A stretch of DNA of 64,000 nucleotides. Origin: Stenotrophomonas maltophilia. Lineage in GTDB: Bacteria > Pseudomonadota > Gammaproteobacteria > Xanthomonadales > Xanthomonadaceae. The notes under the pieces are model-generated. The model was given only the letters and a program-made list of their open reading frames with translations, searched no databases and was not told the origin of the DNA. The translations under genes and the position numbers were made by a program. Numbering within the stretch: position 1 is the first letter of the stretch; the number at the start of each line of letters is the position of its first letter. Positions 29,042-37,664 of the stretch are shown here, in pieces. The stretch is taken from the NCBI RefSeq assembly GCF_025642255.1, contig NZ_CP106759.1, forward strand, positions 1,267,501-1,331,500. Direction: 5' to 3'.

Positions 29042-29536
29042 ATGCAGGGCCAACCCGAGTACAGCGGCGGCTGCCAGTGCGGTGCCATCCGCTTCCAGGT
29101 GCGCGGTGAGCTGTCCGACAGTTCGATCTGCCACTGCCGGATGTGCCAGAAGGCCTTTGGCGCGTATTACGCGCCTTTGGTCTCGGTGCGCGGCGTGCAG
29201 TTCAGCTGGACCCGCGGCCAGCCGCGCCATTTCCAGTCCTCCAATGTGGTCCGGCGCGGTTTCTGCGGCGACTGCGGCACGCCGCTGACCTATGAAGCCC
29301 CCGACGGCATGGCCGTGGCGGCGGGGGCGTTTGACCAGCCGGAACGGTTGCCGCCGACGATCCAGTACGGTGTCGAGCGCAAGCTGCCCTTCGTCGATGC
29401 CCTGGGCAGCCTGCCGGCACGGCGGACGGAGGAGGACGTGGCGGCACTGGACTTCCTGGCTGCGATCGTTTCCCACCAGCATCCCGACCACGACACGCCA
29501 CACTGGCCGCCGCGCAGCCGTTCAGCCGAAGGGTGA
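29042..29536 (+). CDS. GFA-family (glutathione-dependent formaldehyde-activating-like) zinc protein
   Basis: 164-residue protein with the CENP-V/GFA zinc-binding pattern: GGCQCGAIRFQVRG, CHCRMCQKAFGAYYAPLVSV and FCGDCGTPLTYE. These Cys pairs form the structural and catalytic zinc sites of the family. Most members have no proven formaldehyde role, and no formaldehyde dehydrogenase is adjacent. A strong GGAGGAAAG site precedes the ATG. It lies between rnr and rlmB. Confidence 0.87.
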   Translation: MQGQPEYSGGCQCGAIRFQVRGELSDSSICHCRMCQKAFGAYYAPLVSVRGVQFSWTRGQPRHFQSSNVVRRGFCGDCGTPLTYEAPDGMAVAAGAFDQPERLPPTIQYGVERKLPFVDALGSLPARRTEEDVAALDFLAAIVSHQHPDHDTPHWPPRSRSAEG

Positions 29537-29543
29537 ACGGCGG

Positions 29544-29566
29544 GTAGCGCCAGGCCCTGCCCGGCG
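29544..29566. repeat. Degenerate SMAG-type palindrome
   Basis: GTAG head with a mutated palindrome (GCCAGGCCCTGCCCGGC) between the GFA gene and rlmB. Confidence 0.5.
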
Positions 29567-29628
29567 AGCGCGAAGCGCGGCCGTCGCCGATGCTCTACCA
29601 TAGCCACCCCCTTTCCGGTCCCGCCCGC

Positions 29629-30372
29629 ATGAGCAAGAACAGCCAGTGGATCGTCGGCGTCAACGCCGTCGCCTCCTCCATCGAGAACGACGCCGAGAAC
29701 GTCCGCGAAGTGCTGGTCGAGGCCGGTGCGAAGAATCCACGCCTGACCGAAATCGAAGAGAACGCGCGCCGCAAGGGCATTGATGTCCGCCGGGTCACCG
29801 CGCAGGCGCTGGACGGCGTTGGCGGTGCAGTCCGCCACCAGGGCGTGGCCGCGCGCTATGCCGCTGCGCGCACCTACAGCGAGAATGAACTGGAAGGCCT
29901 GGTCACTGCCGCTGAAGGCCGGGCCCTGCTGCTGGTGCTGGATGAGGTACAGGACCCGCACAACCTGGGCGCCTGCCTGCGTTCGGCCGCGGCGGCCGGT
30001 GCCACTGCGGTGATCATTCCCAAGGACAAGTCGGCGACGGTGAATGCCACCGTGCGCAAGACCTCGGCCGGCGCCGCCGACCGTATCCCGGTGGTGGCCG
30101 TGACCAACCTGTCGCGCTGCCTGAAGGATCTGCAGAAGCAGGGCGTGTGGATCTACGGCCTGGCCGGTGAAGCGACCGCGTCGCTGTACGATCTGGACCT
30201 GAAGGGCAACATCGCCCTGGTGCTGGGGGGTGAAGCCGACGGCCTGCGCCGCCTGACCCGCGAGAACTGCGATGGACTGGTCAAGATCCCGATGCCGGGC
30301 GAGATCGAGAGCCTGAACGTATCGGTCGCCGCGGGCGTCAGCCTGTTCGAGGCCGTGCGCCAGCGCGGCTGA
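29629..30372 (+). CDS. rlmB: 23S rRNA (guanosine-2251-2'-O)-methyltransferase
   Basis: SpoU-family trefoil-knot methyltransferase that modifies G2251 of 23S rRNA. The 247-residue protein has the short N-terminal substrate-binding domain (WIVGVNAVASSIE...) and the three SpoU motifs: DEVQDPHNLGACLRSAAAAG, IALVLGGEADGL and IPMPGEIESLNVSVAAGV. The start MSKNSQWIVG at 29629 fits homologues; the frame is open further upstream. A SMAG repeat pair follows the stop. Confidence 0.94.
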   Translation: MSKNSQWIVGVNAVASSIENDAENVREVLVEAGAKNPRLTEIEENARRKGIDVRRVTAQALDGVGGAVRHQGVAARYAAARTYSENELEGLVTAAEGRALLLVLDEVQDPHNLGACLRSAAAAGATAVIIPKDKSATVNATVRKTSAGAADRIPVVAVTNLSRCLKDLQKQGVWIYGLAGEATASLYDLDLKGNIALVLGGEADGLRRLTRENCDGLVKIPMPGEIESLNVSVAAGVSLFEAVRQRG

Positions 30373-30380
30373 TCGTCCCG

Positions 30381-30470
30381 TGGCAGCGCCGGGCCATGCC
30401 CGGCGGATCCAGTCCGACCACGCTCATGGCGTGCCGCGCTCTACGCCGCCGGGCATGGCCCGGCGCTACC
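30381..30470. repeat. SMAG-type palindromic repeat pair touching the macC stop codon
   Basis: Two inverted copies (30381-30406 with a GCAG variant head, and 30448-30470 ending CTAC). The CTAC end of the second copy supplies the TAG stop codon of macC (30466-30468 on the minus strand), so the element reaches the coding region. Confidence 0.75.
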
Positions 30471-31905
30471 CCGCGCTGCCGCCCAGCGCCTTGAACAGCG
30501 TCACATCGTTGGTCAACTGGCTCTGCCGGACGCGGGCCAGTGACAACTCCGCATCGCGCCGGGTCTGCTGGGCTTCCAGCCAGGTCCGCAGGTCGGTGGC
30601 ACCCACGCGGTAGCGCACTTCCTGCATGCGTTCCACTTCCACCGCCTCGTCATACGAGGCCTGCGACGCCGCCACCTGGCGCGCCAGCTGCTCGCGTGCC
30701 GACAGCGCGTTGTCCACTTCCGACAGCGCGGTGTACAGCGTCTTGCGGAACCCGGTCGCGGCGATCTGGTAGTTGGTACCGGCCACGTCGGTATCCAGCT
30801 GTGCGCGCTGCAGGTTGAGGAAGGGCAGGGACAGGCCGGCACCGAGCGTGGCCACCGGATTGCGCAGGACATCGCCCAGCGAGGTCGCGCTGGAACCGAG
30901 GCTGCCGGTCAGGCTCAACGCCGGGTAGTACTGGGTGGCGGTGACCTTGATCGTCTTCAGGCTGTTGCGCAGCCGCAGCTCGGCCGCGCGCAGGTCGGGA
31001 CGGCGAGCGAGCAGGTCCGCCGGCAGGCCTTCAGCGATGGCAGGGCTGCGTGCCTGCTGCAGGTTCTGCGGCTCGTCCTGTTGCGGCCAGGGGGTGCCGT
31101 CGAGCAGCACGGTCAGCGCATTGCGCACTTCCACGCGCTGCTGTTCCAGCGCACTCTGCGCAGCGCGCTGCGACTGCAGGTTCTGCAGGGCCTGGCGTAC
31201 TTCCAGGCGCGAAACCGCACCGGCGTCGAAACGGGCCTGGACCAGTTCGCGGGTGCGTTCCAGCCGCTCCAGGTTGGCCTGGCCGGTGCTGATCGACTGG
31301 TTGAGATACGCCAACGCCCAGTACTGGCTGATGGCATCGCCGATCACCAGCAGGGCGGTGTTCTGTCGATCTTCCTCGGTGGCTTCAGCCTCCCAGCGTG
31401 CGATGTCGCGCTGGGTCCTGAGCCGGCCCCACAGATCGACTTCCCAGGCCAGCGAAACGCCGGTGGAATAGCTGCGGCGCCAGTCGTCGGCCTGGTCGGT
31501 GGCACGGCTGCCGCTGCCACTGACGCCCGACGAGGACGGCTGTGGCCAAAGCGCGTTGCTGGCCAGTCCGGCCTGCAGGCGGGAACGCTGCACGGCCAGG
31601 CCGGCGGCGGCAAGGTCACTGTTGGCGGCCAGCGCCCGGGCTACCAGCCGGTCCAGACGTTCATCGCCGAAACCGCTCCACCAGACATCCTCGCGGATGT
31701 CGCGGGCAGGCGTATCCAGGCTGCTGCGTGGAGCGTCCACCGGTGCGTTGCGTGCGGCATCGCCACGCCCATAAGCAGCAGCCACGTCGGGATCGGCAAC
31801 CGGATAACGGCCGACCGAGGCACAGCCGGACAGGGCAATCAGTACGGCGCCGGCCAGCAGCAGGCGCGAGGGAGCAGGAAAGGGGAGCATGGGCATCGTC
31901 TTCAT
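30466..31905 (-). CDS. macC: Outer-membrane factor of the MacABC efflux system
   Basis: 479-residue NodT-family outer-membrane lipoprotein (lipobox LSGC, about residue 27) that serves as dedicated exit duct for MacAB. Signs are the two efflux halves ([46 protein letters not shown]) and the end VTLFKALGG. The ATG overlaps the macB stop by four bases. E. coli MacAB uses TolC, while S. maltophilia carries the third gene in the operon, as here. The stop codon lies inside a SMAG repeat. Confidence 0.9.
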   Translation of the reverse strand: MKTMPMLPFPAPSRLLLAGAVLIALSGCASVGRYPVADPDVAAAYGRGDAARNAPVDAPRSSLDTPARDIREDVWWSGFGDERLDRLVARALAANSDLAAAGLAVQRSRLQAGLASNALWPQPSSSGVSGSGSRATDQADDWRRSYSTGVSLAWEVDLWGRLRTQRDIARWEAEATEEDRQNTALLVIGDAISQYWALAYLNQSISTGQANLERLERTRELVQARFDAGAVSRLEVRQALQNLQSQRAAQSALEQQRVEVRNALTVLLDGTPWPQQDEPQNLQQARSPAIAEGLPADLLARRPDLRAAELRLRNSLKTIKVTATQYYPALSLTGSLGSSATSLGDVLRNPVATLGAGLSLPFLNLQRAQLDTDVAGTNYQIAATGFRKTLYTALSEVDNALSAREQLARQVAASQASYDEAVEVERMQEVRYRVGATDLRTWLEAQQTRRDAELSLARVRQSQLTNDVTLFKALGGSAG

Positions 31906-33860
31906 TCGCGGGCCAGGGCCTCCACCGGGTCGAGCTGCGCGGCATTGCGCGCGGGAAGGAAGCCGAAGCCCACGCCGATCAGGGTGGAACAGGCAAATGC
32001 GGCGATGATCGAAGCGGTGGAGAACAGCACCTGGAAGTCGCTGGCGAAACGTCCGATCATCGAGCCCAGCAGCAGCGCCAGGCCGACGCCGAGCAGGCCT
32101 CCGAGCAGGCACACCAGCACCGCCTCGATCAGGAACTGCTGGCGGATGTCACTCTGCCGGGCACCCACGGCCATGCGCACACCGATCTCGCGGGTCCGCT
32201 CGGTGACCGACACCAGCATGATGTTCATCACGCCGATGCCTCCAACCAGCAGTGCGATGGCGGCGATCGCGCCGATCAGCAGGGTCATCGTGCGTGTGGT
32301 CTGCTCGATGGTCTCGCGGATTTCGGCGCTGTTGCTTAGGAAGAAGTCCTCGGTACCATGGCGCATCGTCAGCAGGCGGGTGATCGCCTCCTGCGCGGCG
32401 TCCATCGGCGTGGCGTCATCCACGCGCACGGTGATGCTGGAGACGTGACTCTGGCCCAGCATGCGCGACATCACGGTCGTGTACGGCACCCAGACGCTGA
32501 GACTGGTGCTGCCACCAAAACCGAAGCTCTGCCGCTTGGCGACACCGACCACCCGCACCGGCACGTTGCCGAGCAGGATGACCTGGCCGACTGGATCGAC
32601 GCCGGGGAAGAACTGGGTCTGGGTGTTCTCGTCGATGATCGCGACCTGGGCCAGCCCTCGCACCGCATCGGCATCGAAGAAGCTGCCACTGAGCAGGGTC
32701 ACGCCCTTGACCCGGAAGAACTGCTCGCCAACGCCGCTGACCTGGGCGGTGGAGGACTGGTTGCGGTAACGCGCGGTGACCGAGGTCGACACGCTGGGCG
32801 TGGCGCTGTCCACGTAGCTCTGCCGTGAGAGCGCATCGGCATCGCTGGCCTTGAGCGTCTGTACCCGTGCAGAGCGCATGTCGCCGAAACCGCGGCCGGG
32901 ATACACATCGATGGTGTTGGTTCCCAGCGCGCTGATGTTCTGCAGGATCTGCTGCTGCGAGCCGTTGCCGAGCGCGACCACCGAGACCACCGAAGCAATG
33001 CCGATGATGATGCCGAGCATGGTCAGGAACGTGCGCAGGCGATGCGCGTTCATCGCCAGCAGGGCCATGCGGAACGCTTCGGTGAAGCGGTCGCGCGCTG
33101 CGCGCCAGCTGTTGCCGTGGGCAACACCGGTGCTGGCCTCGCGTCGCGCGCGGTAGGACGGCGCATCAGGATTGGCGCGGTCGGCGATGATCTCGCCATC
33201 GCGGATCTCGATGATGCGCTGGGCATGCTCGGCCACGCTCATGTCGTGGGTGACGATGATGATGGTATGTCCCTCGGCATGCAGCTCGCCCAGGATTGCC
33301 ATCACCTCTTCGCCGGATTTCGTATCCAGGGCGCCGGTGGGTTCATCGGCCAGGATCACCTCCCCGCCGTTCATCAATGCACGCGCGATCGACACACGCT
33401 GCTGCTGGCCACCGGACAGCTGGCCCGGCTTGTGATGCATGCGGTCGCCCAGGCCGAGCCGTTGCAGCAGCTGCTCGGCCCGCGCGTTGCGTACCGGGCC
33501 GGGGCTGCCCGCGTATACCGCCGGCACTTCCACGTTGCCGCGTGCATCCAGGTCACCGAGCAGGTGGTAGCGCTGGAAGATGAAGCCGAAATGCCCGCGC
33601 CGCAGTTCGGCCAGCTCGTCCGGCTGCATCCGGCCGGTTTCGCGGCCGGCCACCTGGTAGCTGCCCCGGGTGGGGCGATCCAGGCAGCCGAGGATGTTCA
33701 TCAGGGTGGACTTGCCCGAACCGGACTGGCCGACGATGGCGACCATTTCGCCGGCGTGGATGTCCAGGTTGACGTCGCGCAGCACGGCAATGACGTCGTC
33801 GCCGGCCGGGAACTCGCGTCGCAGGTCACGCAGGCGCAGCAACGGCGCCGTCGTGCTCAT
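31902..33860 (-). CDS. macB: MacB ABC-type efflux transporter
   Basis: 652-residue fusion of a nucleotide-binding domain and an FtsX-like permease. Walker [10 protein letters not shown], signature [16 protein letters not shown] and Walker [13 protein letters not shown] are in the first 230 residues. Then follow one membrane helix ([19 protein letters not shown]), a large periplasmic domain and three C-terminal helices ending [22 protein letters not shown]. It acts with MacA and MacC to expel macrolides and other substrates from the periplasm. It overlaps both neighbours by four bases. Confidence 0.94.
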   Translation of the reverse strand: MSTTAPLLRLRDLRREFPAGDDVIAVLRDVNLDIHAGEMVAIVGQSGSGKSTLMNILGCLDRPTRGSYQVAGRETGRMQPDELAELRRGHFGFIFQRYHLLGDLDARGNVEVPAVYAGSPGPVRNARAEQLLQRLGLGDRMHHKPGQLSGGQQQRVSIARALMNGGEVILADEPTGALDTKSGEEVMAILGELHAEGHTIIIVTHDMSVAEHAQRIIEIRDGEIIADRANPDAPSYRARREASTGVAHGNSWRAARDRFTEAFRMALLAMNAHRLRTFLTMLGIIIGIASVVSVVALGNGSQQQILQNISALGTNTIDVYPGRGFGDMRSARVQTLKASDADALSRQSYVDSATPSVSTSVTARYRNQSSTAQVSGVGEQFFRVKGVTLLSGSFFDADAVRGLAQVAIIDENTQTQFFPGVDPVGQVILLGNVPVRVVGVAKRQSFGFGGSTSLSVWVPYTTVMSRMLGQSHVSSITVRVDDATPMDAAQEAITRLLTMRHGTEDFFLSNSAEIRETIEQTTRTMTLLIGAIAAIALLVGGIGVMNIMLVSVTERTREIGVRMAVGARQSDIRQQFLIEAVLVCLLGGLLGVGLALLLGSMIGRFASDFQVLFSTASIIAAFACSTLIGVGFGFLPARNAAQLDPVEALARE

Positions 33861-35101
33861 CGGCGCGGGCCCATGCCCGGGCCGCCGACGCGCATCTGCA
33901 TGCCTCCCCGGTTGCCGCCGCCCGCAGACGCTGCCGCGGCGCTGGCCTCGCCGACCACCACGCGTTCGCCCTCCTGCAGGCCTGAGAGGATTTCAGCCGA
34001 TGCACCGTTGTTGATGCCGACCTTGACCTTGCGCGGTTGTGGCTGGCCCCGATCATCCACCACCCGTACCACGCGCTCGCCGTCGCGGGTCTTCGGCCCC
34101 AGTGCCACCGCCGGTACCATCAGCACGCCCTTGGCCTGCTTGAGCAGGACCGACACCTGCGCGGTCATGTCGATGCGCAGGGTGCCGTCCGGGTTCTCCA
34201 CGTCGAACAGGGCGTTGTAGTACACCGCGCTGCTGGAGCTGGAACTGGAAGAGCTGCTGGAGCTGGACGAGCTTTCATTGGCAATCGATGCCGGTGCCGG
34301 ATTGATCTGCCGCAGCGTGGCGTGATACTTCCGGTCCGGGTCGCCCAGCGTCGTGAAGTACACCGGCATGCCGGCCTTGATCTTCACAACGTCCGCCTCG
34401 GACACCTCGGCATTGACCGTCACCACGTCCAGGCGCGCCAGCATGACGATGGTCGGCGCGGTCTGGTTGGCGTTCACCGTGCGGCCTTCCTCGGCCACCA
34501 CGGCGACCACGGTGCCGTCCATCGGCGCGGTGATCCGGGTGTAGGCCAGGTTGGCCCGGGCGGTACCCAGCTCGGTTTCGCGACCCTTGATCTGTGCCTC
34601 GTAGGACTGCAGCTGGGCGCGCGCGGTTTTCAGCTGTGCTTCGGCGGCATCGTACTCCTGGCGGGAGGTGGCCTCGGCGGCCAGCATCTGCTGCTGGCGT
34701 GCGAATTCCAGCTCGGCCTGGCGCAGTGTCGCCTGCTGCACCGCCCGCTGCGCGATCACCTGGTCCAGCGAGGCCTGTGCGTTGAGCACCTGGTTCTGCT
34801 GGGTGGTGGCGTCGATCTCGGCGATCAGGTCGCCTTCCTTCACCGTATCGCCCAGCTGCACCTTCAGCGATTTGATCTGGCCGGAGGCCTGCGCACCTAC
34901 GCTGACCAGCTTGTAGGCGTCGATCACGCCGGTCGCCTCAACGGTCTGTTCGATGTCGCCACGGCCTACGGGGGTGGTGGCCAGGGCCGGAGCGGCCGGC
35001 TTGCGCAGCAGCCACCAGGCGGCCACGGCAGCGATCAGGACGAGCAGGGCGGCCAGCATCAGGCGGCCCCGGCGGGTTGCGGGCAACAGGCGGCGGATCA
35101 C
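33857..35101 (-). CDS. macA: MacA periplasmic adaptor with poly-serine tract
   Basis: 414-residue membrane-fusion protein: N-terminal helix ([19 protein letters not shown]), first lipoyl half ([19 protein letters not shown]), coiled-coil hairpin, second lipoyl half ([14 protein letters not shown]) and a Gly/Met-rich C-terminus. An unusual run of 15 Ser occupies residues 277-291 (34229-34273), between two conserved beta-barrel segments; codons alternate AGC, TCC, TCG, TCT and AGT. The start is GTG 35101; no ATG fits before the membrane helix except internal ones. It is divergent from the adjacent two-component system. Confidence 0.92.
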   Translation of the reverse strand: MIRRLLPATRRGRLMLAALLVLIAAVAAWWLLRKPAAPALATTPVGRGDIEQTVEATGVIDAYKLVSVGAQASGQIKSLKVQLGDTVKEGDLIAEIDATTQQNQVLNAQASLDQVIAQRAVQQATLRQAELEFARQQQMLAAEATSRQEYDAAEAQLKTARAQLQSYEAQIKGRETELGTARANLAYTRITAPMDGTVVAVVAEEGRTVNANQTAPTIVMLARLDVVTVNAEVSEADVVKIKAGMPVYFTTLGDPDRKYHATLRQINPAPASIANESSSSSSSSSSSSSSSAVYYNALFDVENPDGTLRIDMTAQVSVLLKQAKGVLMVPAVALGPKTRDGERVVRVVDDRGQPQPRKVKVGINNGASAEILSGLQEGERVVVGEASAAAASAGGGNRGGMQMRVGGPGMGPRR

Positions 35102-35193
35102 GTGGTGGCTTCACTCTCGGTGCCGCGATGGCGGCGATGGTGGGCATTGTGAAGACCGGGCGATCAACCGCTCAATCCTCAGGGTGTGTCTGT

Positions 35194-35250
35194 GTGTAAC
35201 ACTGTCGGCGAAAGCGCGTATCGACAGGTATCCGGCCCGCGGGTGGATAC
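35194..35250. promoter_or_regulatory. Palindromes in the macA / response-regulator divergent region
   Basis: The 205-bp divergent spacer holds a 9-bp palindrome GTGTAACAC (35194-35202) and an inverted repeat GTATCC-N11-GGATAC (35228-35233 and 35245-35250). Either could be a binding site for the adjacent response regulator. I could not assign clear -35/-10 boxes. Confidence 0.35.
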
Positions 35251-35306
35251 AGTGGTACGCATTGGCCAGGATGCGGTTCAGCTCCCGACACGGGATGATC
35301 CGCGAC

Positions 35307-36035
35307 ATGGAGACTGAAAACCCGATGCATCGACTGCTGATCGTCGACGACGACAACGACATCCGCACCCTGCTGGCCGAGCAGCTCGGCCGCGCCGGCT
35401 ACCAGGTCAGCACGGCGGCCGACGGCACCAGCATGCGCCAGCTGCTGGAGCGCGAACACGTGGACCTGATCGTGCTCGACCTCAACCTGCCGCGCGAGGA
35501 TGGCCTGACCCTGTGCCGTGACCTGCGGGCACGCTCGAACACGCCGGTGATCATGCTGACCGCCCGCGCGGAACCGATCGATCGCGTGCTGGGCCTGGAA
35601 ATGGGCGCCGATGACTATCTGGCCAAGCCGTTCGAGCCGCGCGAGCTGCTGGCGCGCATCCGCAACGTGCTGCGCCGTACCGAAGCCCTGCCGGCCAATC
35701 TGGAGCCACTGGCGGTGCGCCGTGCACGATTCTCGCGCTGGGTGTTCGATCTGGAGCACCGCCACCTGGTCGATCCGGATGGGCGCGTGGTGGTGCTGTC
35801 CGGCGCGGAGTTCCGCTTGCTGCGGGTATTCATCGCACATGCCAACAAGGTCCTGTCGCGTGAGCAGCTGGTCGCGCTCAGCAGCGGCCGCAACTATGAG
35901 GCGCAGGATCGCGCGATCGATCTGCAGGTCAGCCGCCTGCGCAACAAGCTGGGTGACGATGGCGGTCCCGATGGGCTGATCAAGACCGTGCGCAACGAAG
36001 GCTATGTCCTCGCCTCGGCCGTCAACCTGGAATAA
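35307..36035 (+). CDS. OmpR-family response regulator (MacR-like)
   Basis: 242-residue regulator with an N-terminal receiver (LLIVDDDNDIRTLLAEQLG; phospho-acceptor Asp58 in VLDLNLPREDG; MLTARAEPIDRV; DDYLAKPFEPRELLARI) and a C-terminal winged-helix domain (LSGAEFRLLRVFIAHANKVLSR; IDLQVSRLRNKLG). Start candidates are 35295, 35307 and 35325; 35307 was chosen because homologues begin METENP. It is followed six bases later by its kinase gene and is divergent from macABC, matching the macRS-macABC arrangement of S. maltophilia. Confidence 0.9.
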   Translation: METENPMHRLLIVDDDNDIRTLLAEQLGRAGYQVSTAADGTSMRQLLEREHVDLIVLDLNLPREDGLTLCRDLRARSNTPVIMLTARAEPIDRVLGLEMGADDYLAKPFEPRELLARIRNVLRRTEALPANLEPLAVRRARFSRWVFDLEHRHLVDPDGRVVVLSGAEFRLLRVFIAHANKVLSREQLVALSSGRNYEAQDRAIDLQVSRLRNKLGDDGGPDGLIKTVRNEGYVLASAVNLE

Positions 36036-36041
36036 GCCGCG

Positions 36042-37451
36042 ATGAATCGCCTGCGCCACTTTCTGTCCTCGATGGTCGGGCGGCTGTTCGTGATCCTGCT
36101 GCTGGGCATGTCGGTGGCGGCGATCGGCGCGACCATGCTGGCCACCTCCAAGCGGCAGCAGGAGTTCGAGCGGCAGAACCTCAACCGCATCGCCGATCGC
36201 CTGCAGGGCTACGTCAATCTGCTCGACGGCAATCCCGAGCTGCGCGAGCGCCTGCTGGAAGTGGGCGGGCCGAGCGTGCGCGCGCTGCAGTCCGGTGCGC
36301 GCGTGGGACGTGCCGATGCTGCGCTGATGGAAGTGCTGGAGGACCGCCCGGGCCCGGTCGCGCGGGCGCAGGTGCACTTCACTTCGTTCCGCTCCTGCAT
36401 TCCCAGGCTGCAGGAACTGCTGCCACCGCCGCCGCCCGGCTACCGCAAGCATCCTCGCGAGCGCGATCCGGCGTTCATCCCGCCCAAATGCCGCGCGGTG
36501 GACGTCACCCTCAACGACGGTACGTTGCTGAAGCTGGCACTGGATTCCCCTGCGGTGGCCCACAACGGCATCCTGGCCGTGGACCCGCTGTTCCTGACCC
36601 TGCTTGTGCTCGCCATCGCGGTACTGGCCTACATCGTGGCCCGCATGGCCAGCGCACCGCTGCAGGAGCTGGCCGCCGCCGCCGAGGATCTTGGCGACGA
36701 CCTGCAGCGCGATCCGCTGCCGCTGCGCGGCCCGCGTGAAGTACAGCGCGCCGCCGAAGCCTTCAATGCCATGCAGCACCGCCTGCAGCGACACCTGGCC
36801 GAGCGTACGCAGATGCTGGCGGCGATCACCCACGATCTGCAGACACCGCTGACCCGCCTGCGCCTGCGGCTGGAGAACGTGACCGATGAGGCGCTGCGCG
36901 AGCGCCTGATCGGCGATCTGGCTGCGATGCAGGCACTGGTCCGCGAAGGCCTGGAACTGGCCCGAAGCGCCGAGAGCGCCGAGCAGCGCGCTGCACTGGA
37001 CCTGGATTCGCTGCTGGAGAGCATCGTCGAGGACACCGCAGAAGGTGGGGCCGATGTCGTCTTCGAGGGCAGGAGCGATGCGGTGCTGATGCTGCGGCCA
37101 CTGGCGATGCACCGCCTGTTCTCGAACCTGGTGGACAACGCGGTGATGTACGGCCAGCGCGTGCGGGTGCGCATCGAGCGGGGCGGCGGCAGCATCACCG
37201 TGGTGGTGGCCGATGATGGCCCCGGCCTGGCCGACGACCAGCTGGAGGCCGTGTTCGACCCGTTCGTGCGGGTGGAGACCTCGCGTTCGCGCGAAACCGG
37301 TGGGGCCGGGCTGGGCCTGACCATTGCGCGCGCTCTGGCCGAGAAGGACGGCGCGCGGCTGTGGCTGCGCAACCGTGCCGAGGGCGGACTGGAAGCCGTG
37401 GTGCAGTGGCCGGCCAGTGCACAGGTGGTGGCGCCGGGTCGGGCAGGCTGA
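36042..37451 (+). CDS. Sensor histidine kinase (MacS-like)
   Basis: 469-residue inner-membrane kinase. First membrane helix about residues 12-32, a periplasmic part with a Pro-rich segment (LLPPPPPGYRKHPRERDP), second helix about residues 183-203, HAMP domain, H-box AAITHDLQTPLTRLRLRL with phospho-acceptor His264, N-box NLVDNAVMYG, G1 VVADDGPGL and G2 TGGAGLGLTIARALAEKDG. The sensed signal is unknown. The periplasmic region has a Cys pair (RSCIP and PPKCRAV) that might form a disulfide. Confidence 0.92.
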   Translation: MNRLRHFLSSMVGRLFVILLLGMSVAAIGATMLATSKRQQEFERQNLNRIADRLQGYVNLLDGNPELRERLLEVGGPSVRALQSGARVGRADAALMEVLEDRPGPVARAQVHFTSFRSCIPRLQELLPPPPPGYRKHPRERDPAFIPPKCRAVDVTLNDGTLLKLALDSPAVAHNGILAVDPLFLTLLVLAIAVLAYIVARMASAPLQELAAAAEDLGDDLQRDPLPLRGPREVQRAAEAFNAMQHRLQRHLAERTQMLAAITHDLQTPLTRLRLRLENVTDEALRERLIGDLAAMQALVREGLELARSAESAEQRAALDLDSLLESIVEDTAEGGADVVFEGRSDAVLMLRPLAMHRLFSNLVDNAVMYGQRVRVRIERGGGSITVVVADDGPGLADDQLEAVFDPFVRVETSRSRETGGAGLGLTIARALAEKDGARLWLRNRAEGGLEAVVQWPASAQVVAPGRAG

Positions 37452-37547
37452 GCAGACGCGGTGGGGGCTGCGTTCCGGCAGGGCCCACGCAAAACTGACG
37501 CGATAGCCCTGCCTGCAGCACGATAGGGCGAATGCGTCACCCACGGT

Positions 37548-37618
37548 AATTGCCTGCGCTGCAAGGCGTTTTACAGGCAGTCGAGGCAATTGCGTCAGCG
37601 TTGAATTGCCTGCGCTGC
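37548..37618. repeat. 15-bp direct repeat upstream of the PAAR effector
   Basis: AATTGCCTGCGCTGC occurs at 37548-37562 and again at 37604-37618, 56 bp apart, within the 213-bp spacer before the effector gene. A partial third GCAATTGC lies between them. Purpose unknown; it may mark a recombination edge of the effector island or a regulatory site. Confidence 0.5.
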
Positions 37619-37664
37619 GTGCGGCCGGTCACCTGAAGCCATCGAAGTTCCTTGCGGATGGCAG

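Noticed and set aside
26537-29503. Open frame of about 990 codons on the minus strand opposite rnr
   Set aside because: Antisense shadow of rnr and the GFA gene; no domain, signal peptide or ribosome site, and codon use fits the plus-strand genes.
34229-34273. Poly-serine tract as a frameshift or sequencing error in macA
   Set aside because: The reading frame is intact on both sides and the codons are mixed, so the tract is real coding sequence.
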